NCBI GenBank assembly: GCA_035529855.1
Contig: DATKVX010000003.1
Location: forward strand, 1-32,432
DNA: 32,432 bases
Source: a bacterium
Lineage (GTDB): Bacteria; RBG-13-66-14; B26-G2; WVWN01
Reading direction: 5' to 3'
Below, piece by piece: positions 14,654-21,754 of the stretch. The position numbers and the translations under genes are program-made. Every line of letters begins with the position of its first letter. The first letter of the stretch is position 1. The notes below the pieces were generated by a model. It did no database searches, was not told where the DNA came from, and saw only the letters and a list, made by a program, of their open reading frames with translations.

Positions 14654-14788
14654 CTAACCCGCGGCCCCCTCCAGCTTCTTTATCCGCTCCTCCAGCGCGC
14701 GGATGCGCCGCGCCTGTAAGAAGTCGCCTATCAAATTAATTACGTACAACAACGTCAGGAACGAAAGCCATATCGCCACCCATCTCAT
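14654..14788 (-). CDS. 44-residue membrane protein with cytoplasmic helix, downstream of the TonB receptor
   Basis: A minus-strand frame begins 15 nt after the receptor stop with a strong ribosome site (GGAGGAAG, 14801-14794) placed 5 nt before ATG 14788. The product has one hydrophobic segment (about residues 3-20, WVAIWLSFLTLLYVINLI) and then an amphipathic Arg/Glu/Leu helix (about 25-41, RRIRALEERIKKLEG) with coiled-coil-like heptad spacing. The terminator at 14600-14623 closes the unit. The ribosome site, spacing and protein-like composition make this a real gene in my view. I do not recognise the family; a short anchored coiled coil could assist the receptor or be an unrelated small membrane protein. 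Confidence 0.75.
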   Translation of the reverse strand: MRWVAIWLSFLTLLYVINLIGDFLQARRIRALEERIKKLEGAAG

Positions 14789-14803
14789 CTCGTCTTCCTC
14801 CGT

Positions 14804-16696
14804 TCAGTCGAACAACGTCCAGTTAAATCCCACGTACGTCCGCATCCGCCGCGGTACCGAGTAGCCGGGCCGTATCACGTAGTCGCGCGCGCCGTTTATG
14901 TTCTCGAGGTTGCAGTATAGCTGAAACGAGACCACCGCGACGGAGAAGTGCGCGCCTACTTGCCAGTACGCCGGCAGCTCGTACCGGTAAGGTATCTTGA
15001 AGTACGGATACGGCTCGACGACGTACTCCGGCGACTCCGGCGCGACGTTGCGCCTTATGCCGGTGTACTCGAGGCGAGCCTCGGCCCGCAGCCTTAAATC
15101 ATCTTTGAGAAAACCTTTTTGGAATCCCAACTTGCCGAAGGCGCGATGCCGCGGCACGAACCCTACTTCCTCGCCGCCGGCGCGCACCGCATCGGTTAAA
15201 CAATAGCTCGCGCCCCAATCGAACCACGGCGGCAGCTTACCCTCGGCCGAGGCCTCCACGCCCCGGCGCGTAAGCTCGGCCGTCCACAACCCTTCCCCGT
15301 CGAGGTAGACGTCCTTGCCGCGGTTGTAGAAATACGCCAGGCCGGCCTCGGCGACGTTTGTGCGGTAAAAGCGCGCCCCGGCTTCATAACCGAGTTCCCG
15401 CGTTACCTCCTCGCGCCTTCCCAATTCCGCCGCCGCGGGAAGCCGTACGCCGCCGTTCAAAGACCCGTAGAACTTAACGGCTCGCGCCAGCAACGCCGAC
15501 GCCGCGACGCGAGGGCTAAACGCGCCGCCGACGCCCGCCAGCGCGTCGTAGCTCGTCCCGGCCGCCAGGTAAACGCCGCCCGCGGGCCTGATTTCTTCTA
15601 AAACCCTGCCCGATACGAGAACGGCCTTTTCTCCCGCGTCGGCCTCGCCGCGGAGGCCGCCGGCCGCCTCCACCGTAAACGCGCCGCCGGCGGCGTGCGG
15701 CAACGTGTACGAAACGCCGCCGCCCTCCTCATAAGCCCGGGTTTGATGCAGCCGCCGCTCCTCGGCCTCGTGGAACCAACTCCGCGTCGTAACGTAGTAT
15801 CCGCGCGCGCGTAAATCGCCCGCGCCCCAGCGCCGCCGGCCGGCCGCGCGTAGCCGGTCTTGCCAGCCCTTCTGTAACCCGGGCGCTTTGGGGGCCGTTA
15901 ACCGAGAGCGGTATTCTTCCCACTGCCAAGGCGGCAGCACGCTCTCGTCGGACGCGTAATGGCCGTAGGAGACGTCCAATTCGCCGACTTCGCCCCAACG
16001 CCGAGCCACGCGGCCGTCGACGTTGGTGGAGGTGTCGCGGTCGCGGGTGTTGGGTTCCGCCGTAAGTATGCGATTGCCGCTCGCGAAGAGGTCTATCCCC
16101 CGCACCGTCATGCCGAAGTTGAAGCGGTAACGTTCGGTATCGAAAGAACCGTCGGACGCCGATAGCAGCGCGCGCGCCGATTCGCGCGGGCCCTTCATCG
16201 TCTCGACGTTGACGACGCCCGCGACGGCCCGGTCGCCGAACCGGAACGACGCCGGCCCGTTTATAACCTCCACCCTCGCGACCGCCTCCATCGGGAAAAC
16301 CTTCAAGTCGGCCCAGCCGGTGGCGAGGTCGTTCACCGGAACGCCGTCCACGAGCAGCAACACCTCCCGGCCGCTCGAGCCCCGGAAACGCGGCGTCATC
16401 GTCGGGCCCTCGCGCCCCGGAACGTACTCGACGTAGATGCCGGCCTCTTCCTCCAAGACCCGGCCCAACCACAAATATCCCCTATTACGCAAGACCTCGC
16501 CGTCCAGAACGCGCGCCGTCCCGGCGAACTCGCGCGCGAGGACGGGGACGTACCCGCCGGCGGTAACCGTTTCGCTGCCGGCGTAACGCTCTTCAGCCGG
16601 CGGCTCGAGCTTATAATAATAGGGGTAGTCGTCGTCGGCCGCCGCACCGCCGCCGTACGCCGCAATACATAAGGCCAACGCGGTTTTCCTTAACAT
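14804..16696 (-). CDS. TonB-dependent outer membrane receptor
   Basis: A 630-residue receptor with a signal peptide (about 1-20), a TonB-box-like SETVTAG (41-47), a plug domain (about 60-170, with PRFRGSSGREVLLLVDGVPVND, then VARVEVINGPASFRFGDRAVAGVV) and a beta-barrel ending in FNWTLFD near the C terminus. LYCNLENINGARDYVIRPGYSVPRRM is the usual last-strand region. Size and layout resemble BtuB-type receptors. No TonB, ExbBD, substrate-binding protein or ABC importer lies nearby, so the substrate is unknown. The promoter at 16711-16740 gives an mRNA with only about 8 nt before the ATG and no Shine-Dalgarno site. It is divergent from tadA and is followed by a 44-residue gene. Confidence 0.93.
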   Translation of the reverse strand: MLRKTALALCIAAYGGGAAADDDYPYYYKLEPPAEERYAGSETVTAGGYVPVLAREFAGTARVLDGEVLRNRGYLWLGRVLEEEAGIYVEYVPGREGPTMTPRFRGSSGREVLLLVDGVPVNDLATGWADLKVFPMEAVARVEVINGPASFRFGDRAVAGVVNVETMKGPRESARALLSASDGSFDTERYRFNFGMTVRGIDLFASGNRILTAEPNTRDRDTSTNVDGRVARRWGEVGELDVSYGHYASDESVLPPWQWEEYRSRLTAPKAPGLQKGWQDRLRAAGRRRWGAGDLRARGYYVTTRSWFHEAEERRLHQTRAYEEGGGVSYTLPHAAGGAFTVEAAGGLRGEADAGEKAVLVSGRVLEEIRPAGGVYLAAGTSYDALAGVGGAFSPRVAASALLARAVKFYGSLNGGVRLPAAAELGRREEVTRELGYEAGARFYRTNVAEAGLAYFYNRGKDVYLDGEGLWTAELTRRGVEASAEGKLPPWFDWGASYCLTDAVRAGGEEVGFVPRHRAFGKLGFQKGFLKDDLRLRAEARLEYTGIRRNVAPESPEYVVEPYPYFKIPYRYELPAYWQVGAHFSVAVVSFQLYCNLENINGARDYVIRPGYSVPRRMRTYVGFNWTLFD

Positions 16697-16710
16697 AACG
16701 TCGCGAGGTT

Positions 16711-16740
16711 ATCATATAATTTCGGCATAATCAAAAGCAA
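16711..16740 (-). promoter_or_regulatory. promoter of the TonB receptor, overlapping a possible tadA promoter
   Basis: On the minus strand TTGCTT (16740-16735) and TATGAT (16716-16711) are 18 bp apart. On the plus strand TATAAT (16715-16720) overlaps the same bases and could serve tadA, with a weak -35 TTAACA (16690-16695, 19-bp spacer). The two units therefore share a 60-bp control region. Confidence 0.5.
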
Positions 16741-16756
16741 ACGAAACGCCGACGCT

Positions 16757-17239
16757 ATGCCGCAAGAGGAAGACGACGAACGTTTCATGATGGAAGCCCT
16801 GGCCGCCGCCGTAGAAGCCGGGGCCGACGGCGAGGTCCCGGTCGGGGCCGTAATCGTATCGGAAGGCCGCGTCATCGCCCGGGGCCGGAACCGAACCGAA
16901 GCCACCCGCCAGGCCGTAGCCCACGCCGAACTCGAGGCGCTGCGAAAAGCGAGCGGCGTCGCGGGCGATTGGCGGCTGAGCGGATGCACGCTCTACGTAA
17001 CGCTCGAGCCTTGCCCCATGTGCGCGTTCGCCGCGGTCCTGGCGCGTCTGGGCCGCGTCGTCTTCGGCGCGGCGGACCCGAAATTCGGCGGCTGCGGCTC
17101 CGTCGTCGACGTCCCCGCGGCGCCGTTCAATCACCGCCTAGCCGTTCGCGGCGGCGTCCTCGCCGAGAAATGCGCCGCTTTGCTGCAGGAATTCTTCCGG
17201 GGTCGCCGCGAGGAGGAGCGAAACGCTAAACAACCGTAA
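16757..17239 (+). CDS. tadA: tRNA adenosine(34) deaminase
   Basis: A 160-residue zinc deaminase that makes inosine at the wobble position of tRNA-Arg(ACG). The zinc site is complete: H56-A-E58 (AVAHAELEAL, with the proton-shuttle Glu) and P85-C86-P87-M88-C89. GEVPVGAVIV near 25-34 and the length are typical of TadA; related guanine or cytosine deaminases share the motif but not the GEVPVGA opening. No Shine-Dalgarno sequence is seen before the ATG. It is divergent from the TonB receptor. Confidence 0.94.
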   Translation: MPQEEDDERFMMEALAAAVEAGADGEVPVGAVIVSEGRVIARGRNRTEATRQAVAHAELEALRKASGVAGDWRLSGCTLYVTLEPCPMCAFAAVLARLGRVVFGAADPKFGGCGSVVDVPAAPFNHRLAVRGGVLAEKCAALLQEFFRGRREEERNAKQP

Positions 17240-17253
17240 TCGGTTTAAGTGAT

Positions 17254-17353
17254 ATAAGTTGACTTATTTAGTATAGTATGCCATTATATAACATTGTATG
17301 ACTTTATCCACCCCGCGCTAACACCTGTTAAACCAACAATATAACTAAATAAG
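17254..17353 (+). promoter_or_regulatory. AT-rich control region with inverted repeats before the DUF362 gene
   Basis: ATAAGT-tg-ACTTAT (17254-17267) is an inverted repeat overlapping a -35-like TTGACT (17259-17264); a weak -10 CATTAT is at 17282-17287 (17-bp spacer). Separately, CTTATTTAGT (17263-17272) is the exact reverse complement of ACTAAATAAG (17344-17353), the latter running into the AAGGGGA ribosome site (17351-17357). This looks like operator-type sequence; the regulator is unknown. Confidence 0.45.
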
Positions 17354-17363
17354 GGGATAGTAT

Positions 17364-18287
17364 ATGGGGATAAATAGACGCGAATTCTTCCGGGATTTGG
17401 GGCTCGCCGCCGGCGCCGCGGCCCTTTTAAGCCGCGAAGCGTTCGGGGCGGACGAGGCCGTGTGGCCGTACGCCCCCCTAAAAACCGCCGACGTTATAGT
17501 CTGCGAGGGCACGGCCTACAAGACGCTACTGACCCGTGCCTTCGATAAACTGGGCGGCCTGAAGAAATATATCAAGGGCGGCGACAGCGTACTGGTCAAA
17601 CCGAACATCGCCTGGGACCGCGCCCCCGAGTACGGCGCCACCACCAACCCGTTCGTCGTCGCGGCGTTGGTCGAGCTCAGCCTTGCCGCCGGCGCGGGCG
17701 AGGTTAAGGTCTACGACAACACGTGCGCCAACTGCCGCCGCAGCTACGACTCGAGCGGCATCGCCGACGCGGCCCGCGACGCCGGCGCGAAAGTCTCGTA
17801 CGTCGACACCGCGCTGGGAAAAACCGTAAATATCCCGAACGGCGTCGCCGTAAAAAAAGCCGAGGTCTACGCCGACGTCCTGGACACGGACGTAATAATC
17901 AACGTCCCGATTGCCAAAGACCACTCCCTCTCCCGCCTCACCCTCGGGATGAAAAACCTGTTGGGGATACTGGTCGAGAACCGCGGCCGCTGGCACCAGC
18001 GCATAAACCAAAAGCTCGTCGACCTGGCCCAAGTGGTAACGCCGACGCTTACCGTCATCGACGCCACGCGCATTATGACCGCCAACGGCCCAACCGGCGG
18101 CGAATTAGGTTACGTGAAGCGCCTTGACAAGCTCATCGTAACGACGGACGTGACCGCCGCCGACGCCTACGCTACCACCCTCTTCGGCCTCGAGCCCACG
18201 GACCTCGGCGTCGTTAAAGAAGCCCGCAAGCGGGACTTCGGCACCGCGGACGTCGAGCGTATGAACGTCTCCAAGGTCACGGCCTAA
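17364..18287 (+). CDS. Tat-exported DUF362 protein
   Basis: A 307-residue protein with a twin-arginine signal (NRREFFRDLGLAAGAAALL, about 4-22), so it is exported folded and probably carries a cofactor. The mature part matches the DUF362 domain: VLVKPNIAWD, GATTNPFVVAALVELSLAAGAGEVKVYDN, DVIINVPIAKDHSLSRLTLGMKNLLGI, and a C-terminal TTDVTAADAYATTLFG. A short Cys pair (CANC) is present near residue 123, but there is no ferredoxin domain. The next gene starts 2 nt after its stop and encodes a polyferredoxin, so the two very likely form a redox unit. The reaction is unknown. AAGGGGA lies 6 nt before the ATG. Confidence 0.88.
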   Translation: MGINRREFFRDLGLAAGAAALLSREAFGADEAVWPYAPLKTADVIVCEGTAYKTLLTRAFDKLGGLKKYIKGGDSVLVKPNIAWDRAPEYGATTNPFVVAALVELSLAAGAGEVKVYDNTCANCRRSYDSSGIADAARDAGAKVSYVDTALGKTVNIPNGVAVKKAEVYADVLDTDVIINVPIAKDHSLSRLTLGMKNLLGILVENRGRWHQRINQKLVDLAQVVTPTLTVIDATRIMTANGPTGGELGYVKRLDKLIVTTDVTAADAYATTLFGLEPTDLGVVKEARKRDFGTADVERMNVSKVTA

Positions 18288-18289
18288 AT

Positions 18290-19849
18290 ATGCCTCCGGG
18301 CGGTTGGGAATGGTTCCGCCGATTGAGCCAGGTTGCGTTCTTCGGCGCGGCGTGCGTTTTAATCGTCGCGACGAACTACCCCCTCGAAGCTGACCTCCCG
18401 TACGACATAATTCCCCGCTTCTCGCCGCTTCTGGCGGCAACGGCTATGGCCGCGAGCCGCGCGGTCATAACGGCCTTCTGGCCCGCGCTCATAGTCGTGG
18501 CGTTGACGCTGCTGCTCGGCCGGGCCTTCTGCGGTTGGGTTTGCCCGGTGGGCGCGCTGCTCGACGCCGGCGACTTCGTCATCGCCAAAGTATTTCGCAA
18601 ACGCCGGCGCGAGGGCGAAAAAGTCAGCCACCGACGGTGGCGGATCCTCCTGCTCGTAGCGCTGGTGGTATTCGCCGCGTTCGGCATCCCGCTCGCCGGT
18701 TGGTTTGACCCGCTCGCGCTATTCCCCCGCACCCTCGCGACGTCGATAATACCGTACGCCTCCATCGGCCTCGACAAGCTCACGTTACTCTTGTACGACG
18801 TCCCGAGATTGGAATCGTTCGCGAGCGCCGTACGGCAACGCGTCGTCGCCGAAAACGTCACGCTCTTCCCAGGGCACATCGTCGTCGCCGCGGTCTTGGC
18901 GGGATTGATACTCCTCGGCTTCGTACGTCGCCGCTTCTACTGCCGGTACGTCTGCCCGACGGGCGCGCTGCTTAGCGTCGTCGGTTGGGCTTCGCCGTTC
19001 GGCCGTCGCGTCGCCGGCGCCGAATGTACCGAATGCAAGAGGTGCCGTAATGTATGCCGGATGGGCGCCATCGGCGGCCGCGGCGAGGCCACCGCCCAGG
19101 CCGAATGCAACCTCTGCATGGATTGCCTGGCCGCTTGCCGGCGGGACGCGACTTCCTTCGGCTTCGGCCGCGCGAGGCCCCCCGAAAACCCTACGACGTG
19201 GGCGCCCGCCGTTACGCGGCGCGGTTTTCTCGTAAGCGCCGGCGCGAGCCTGGTCGCCGCGCCCGCGGTGCTCGTAACCGACGGCCGGGTCCAGAGCGAC
19301 CTGTTCCTCATACGGCCTCCCGGCGCCCAGGAGAAGAGCGAATTCCTCGCGCGCTGCGTGCGGTGCGGCGAGTGCATAAGGGTTTGCCTTACGCAAGGGC
19401 TGGCGCCGGTTCACTTCGAAGCGGGGCTGACGGGCCTTTGGACGCCGCGGCTCGTACCCCGCAAGGGGTACTGCGAGTACCTGTGCACGCTGTGCACGCA
19501 AGTATGCCCCACCGACGCCATAAAGACGTTGACGGAAGAACAGAAGAAAAAGGAAATAATCGGCCTCGCCGTCGTTGACCGTACGCGCTGTCTCCCCTGG
19601 GTCGAGGACGAAGACTGCAACGTGTGCGAGGAGATGTGCCCCACCTCGCCTAAGGCGATCGAACTACGAGGTCGGGGTCGTTTGAAGCCGCACGTGATCG
19701 CCGATAAATGCGTAGGCTGCGGCATCTGCGAGTACGCCTGCCCCGTAGAGGGCGACGCCGCGATCGTCGTCGTAGGCGACCGCGACCGCGTCTACTTCAC
19801 AAACGACGGAGGAGGCGGCCGGCACTACCGCGGCGGCCGGGGCGGTTAA
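18290..19849 (+). CDS. NapH/NapG-like fused polyferredoxin membrane protein
   Basis: A 519-residue fusion. The N-terminal half is NapH-like: membrane segments near 13-28, 60-78, 118-138 and 196-212, with the paired motifs FCGWVCPVGALLD (80-92) and YCRYVCPTGALLS (217-229). Ferredoxin motifs follow at C246-C256 and C273-C283. A Tat-like segment (RRGFLVSAGASLVAAPAVL, 310-328) then leads into a NapG-like part with four more cluster motifs: C356-C366, C395-C406, C434-C450 and C474-C484. The tail is Gly/Arg-rich. Family knowledge says NapH takes electrons from quinol and NapG carries them in the periplasm; here the partner is probably the DUF362 protein encoded immediately upstream. The topology of the internal Tat-like segment is unclear. 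Confidence 0.9.
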   Translation: MPPGGWEWFRRLSQVAFFGAACVLIVATNYPLEADLPYDIIPRFSPLLAATAMAASRAVITAFWPALIVVALTLLLGRAFCGWVCPVGALLDAGDFVIAKVFRKRRREGEKVSHRRWRILLLVALVVFAAFGIPLAGWFDPLALFPRTLATSIIPYASIGLDKLTLLLYDVPRLESFASAVRQRVVAENVTLFPGHIVVAAVLAGLILLGFVRRRFYCRYVCPTGALLSVVGWASPFGRRVAGAECTECKRCRNVCRMGAIGGRGEATAQAECNLCMDCLAACRRDATSFGFGRARPPENPTTWAPAVTRRGFLVSAGASLVAAPAVLVTDGRVQSDLFLIRPPGAQEKSEFLARCVRCGECIRVCLTQGLAPVHFEAGLTGLWTPRLVPRKGYCEYLCTLCTQVCPTDAIKTLTEEQKKKEIIGLAVVDRTRCLPWVEDEDCNVCEEMCPTSPKAIELRGRGRLKPHVIADKCVGCGICEYACPVEGDAAIVVVGDRDRVYFTNDGGGGRHYRGGRGG

Positions 19850-19875
19850 CCCGGCGTAACCACTGTCGGGGTTTT
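19850..19875 (+). terminator. weak terminator-like hairpin
   Basis: CCCGGC (19850-19855) can pair with GTCGGG (19865-19870), including one G-T pair, followed by GTTTT. The loop is 9 nt and the stem short, so it is marginal. Confidence 0.3.
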
Positions 19876-19891
19876 GAAGGGTCAGGTTAAA

Positions 19892-20290
19892 ATGGGAACG
19901 GAGACGAAGAACGGCGACACCGCCAGGTTCGTCGTGCAGGAGCACGACGCCAGCACCCATCACTACGATTTCCGGCTGGAGATGGACGGCGTCCTGAAGT
20001 CCTGGGCCGTGCCGAAGGGCATCTCAACCAAACCGGGCGAAAGGCGCCTCGCCGTCCAGGTCGAAGACCACGACGTCGACTACATCGGCTTCGAGGGCGA
20101 AATCGAGGAGGGGGTTTACGGCGCGGGGACCGTTTCGATATGGGACCGGGGCCGGTACGACCTCGTGGACCGCAAGGATAAAAAATTGGTCTTCAACTTA
20201 CATGGGGAGAAACTAAAAGGCTCGTTCGTCTTGGTTCACACGAAAGAAAAGCTTTGGCTCATAATGAAGATGAAGAAAGAAACCGCCTGA
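19892..20290 (+). CDS. stand-alone LigD-type 3'-phosphoesterase domain protein
   Basis: A 132-residue protein consisting only of the LigD PE domain, which removes 3'-phosphate and 3'-ribonucleotides from DNA ends before ligation. The active-site block FVVQEHDASTHHYDFRLEMDG is intact, with H18, H24, D26 and R28 at the positions expected for metal and phosphate binding, followed by SWAVPKGISTKPGERRLA and DHDVDYIGFEGEIEEGVYGAG. No ligase, polymerase domain or Ku gene is nearby. I start at ATG 19892 (CAGG 5 nt upstream); a TTG at 19874 would add six residues. It ends 6 bp from the convergent gatB stop with no terminator between. Confidence 0.92.
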   Translation: MGTETKNGDTARFVVQEHDASTHHYDFRLEMDGVLKSWAVPKGISTKPGERRLAVQVEDHDVDYIGFEGEIEEGVYGAGTVSIWDRGRYDLVDRKDKKLVFNLHGEKLKGSFVLVHTKEKLWLIMKMKKETA

Positions 20291-20296
20291 CGCGCG

Positions 20297-21754
20297 TTAC
20301 GATTCCGCCAACACCTTCGTAATAAGTTCGTCCACCATCTTCGGGTTGGCGCGGCCGCGCGTCTTCTTCATAACGTACCCCACCAGCGCGCGACGCGCCT
20401 TCTCCTTTCCGCCCTTAATATCCACGACCGCCTTCGGGTTCGCCGCCGCCGCCTCGCGGACGAACTTCTCTATATCCGACGCGTCCGAAATTTGACGGAG
20501 CCCTTTGGCGTCCAGGATAACCGCCGGTTCGCCGCCCAAGGTCATCAATTCCGCCAGGACCTCGCGCGCCGCGGGGACGTTGGCGTCACCGGCGTCGACG
20601 AGTTGTAATAGCGCCGCGAGGCCGGCCGGCGTAAGCTTAGTATCGCCGAGAACCTCGTCGCGTTCCTTGAGCTCCCGCGTAACGTCGCCGACAAGCCAAT
20701 TTACGACCGCGCGCGGTTCGCCGCCGTACGCCGCCGCCGCGGCCTTCAGGAACTCCGCGTAGCCGGGCGCGAAGGCCAACATCTCGGCCTCCGCCGCCGT
20801 CGCGCCGTAATGCTCCCGCAACTCGCGTACTCGGGCCGCCGGGCCCGGGCCCAATTCTCCCTTCAAATCGTCGATATAGGAAGCCGTTATCTCGAGCGGC
20901 GGTAAATCCGGCTCGGCGAAATACCGGTAGTCCGCCCGCAATTCCTTGACGCGCGTGGGCACCGTTTTGCCGGTGGCGTCGTCGTAGTGCAGCGTGACGC
21001 GTTGCACCTCACCGCCGTCCCTTAGTGCCTTCACCTGGCGCGCGAACTCGTACTCGAGCGCGCCCTCCATGGCCTTCAGCGAGTTCAGGTTCTTGATCTC
21101 CACCTGCTCGCCCAACTTCTCCGCCCCGACCCTTTTAACGGAGACGTTGGTATCGATGCGAAAGGCGCCCTTTTCGAATTCGCAATCCGAGACGCCGGCA
21201 TCAATGAGCGCGTGCCGCAAGGCCACGATATAACGCCGCGCCTGCCCGGGCGATTTAATTACCGGCCTGGAAACTGCTTCCATCAACGGGACGCCCGCGC
21301 GGTTGAAATCGAGCAACGTCTCGTCCGCCCCGACGTACGCCTCGGCGTGGGCCGCTTTGGCCGTGTCCTCCTCGAGGTGTACGCGTTCCACCGATACGAC
21401 GCCGAAGCTTTCGTCATCCCAATACTCGACCTCGCCGTCGTAACCCAGCGCGCCGAAGTGCTGGCTTATCTGGAACCCCTTGGGCAGGTCGGGATAAAAA
21501 TAATTCTTGCGGTCGAAAGACACCCGCGCCGGCGTAGTGCACCCGAGCGCCACGGCGGCCTTGAAGCCCAGCCGGACCGCCTCGCCGTTCACTACCGGCA
21601 ACGACCCCGGCAACCCCAAGCACACCGGGCACGTCAATGTATTCGGCGCCGCGCCGAACTCGCTCGCGCACCCGCAGAAGAGCTTCGAGCCCGTCTTCAG
21701 CTGGACGTGGACCTCAAGCCCTATCGTGACTTCGAATTCGCCGTTGTCGGCCAT
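20297..21754 (-). CDS. gatB: aspartyl/glutamyl-tRNA(Asn/Gln) amidotransferase subunit B
   Basis: A 485-residue GatB, the kinase/tRNA-binding subunit that activates mischarged Glu-tRNA(Gln) or Asp-tRNA(Asn) for amidation. The N-terminal IGLEVHVQLKTGSKLFCGC and zinc cysteines C27, C29, C42, C45 are present, then FDRKNYFYPDLPKG and the KIEIKNLN-like VEIKNLNSL, and a C-terminal helical YqeY-type domain with GRANPKMVDELITKVL. gatA and gatC are not in the window. The ATG at 21754 shares its A with the TAA of hflX (TAATG), which fixes the start and implies coupling; the open frame continues upstream to 21976 as Arg-rich shadow. Confidence 0.96.
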   Translation of the reverse strand: MADNGEFEVTIGLEVHVQLKTGSKLFCGCASEFGAAPNTLTCPVCLGLPGSLPVVNGEAVRLGFKAAVALGCTTPARVSFDRKNYFYPDLPKGFQISQHFGALGYDGEVEYWDDESFGVVSVERVHLEEDTAKAAHAEAYVGADETLLDFNRAGVPLMEAVSRPVIKSPGQARRYIVALRHALIDAGVSDCEFEKGAFRIDTNVSVKRVGAEKLGEQVEIKNLNSLKAMEGALEYEFARQVKALRDGGEVQRVTLHYDDATGKTVPTRVKELRADYRYFAEPDLPPLEITASYIDDLKGELGPGPAARVRELREHYGATAAEAEMLAFAPGYAEFLKAAAAAYGGEPRAVVNWLVGDVTRELKERDEVLGDTKLTPAGLAALLQLVDAGDANVPAAREVLAELMTLGGEPAVILDAKGLRQISDASDIEKFVREAAAANPKAVVDIKGGKEKARRALVGYVMKKTRGRANPKMVDELITKVLAES

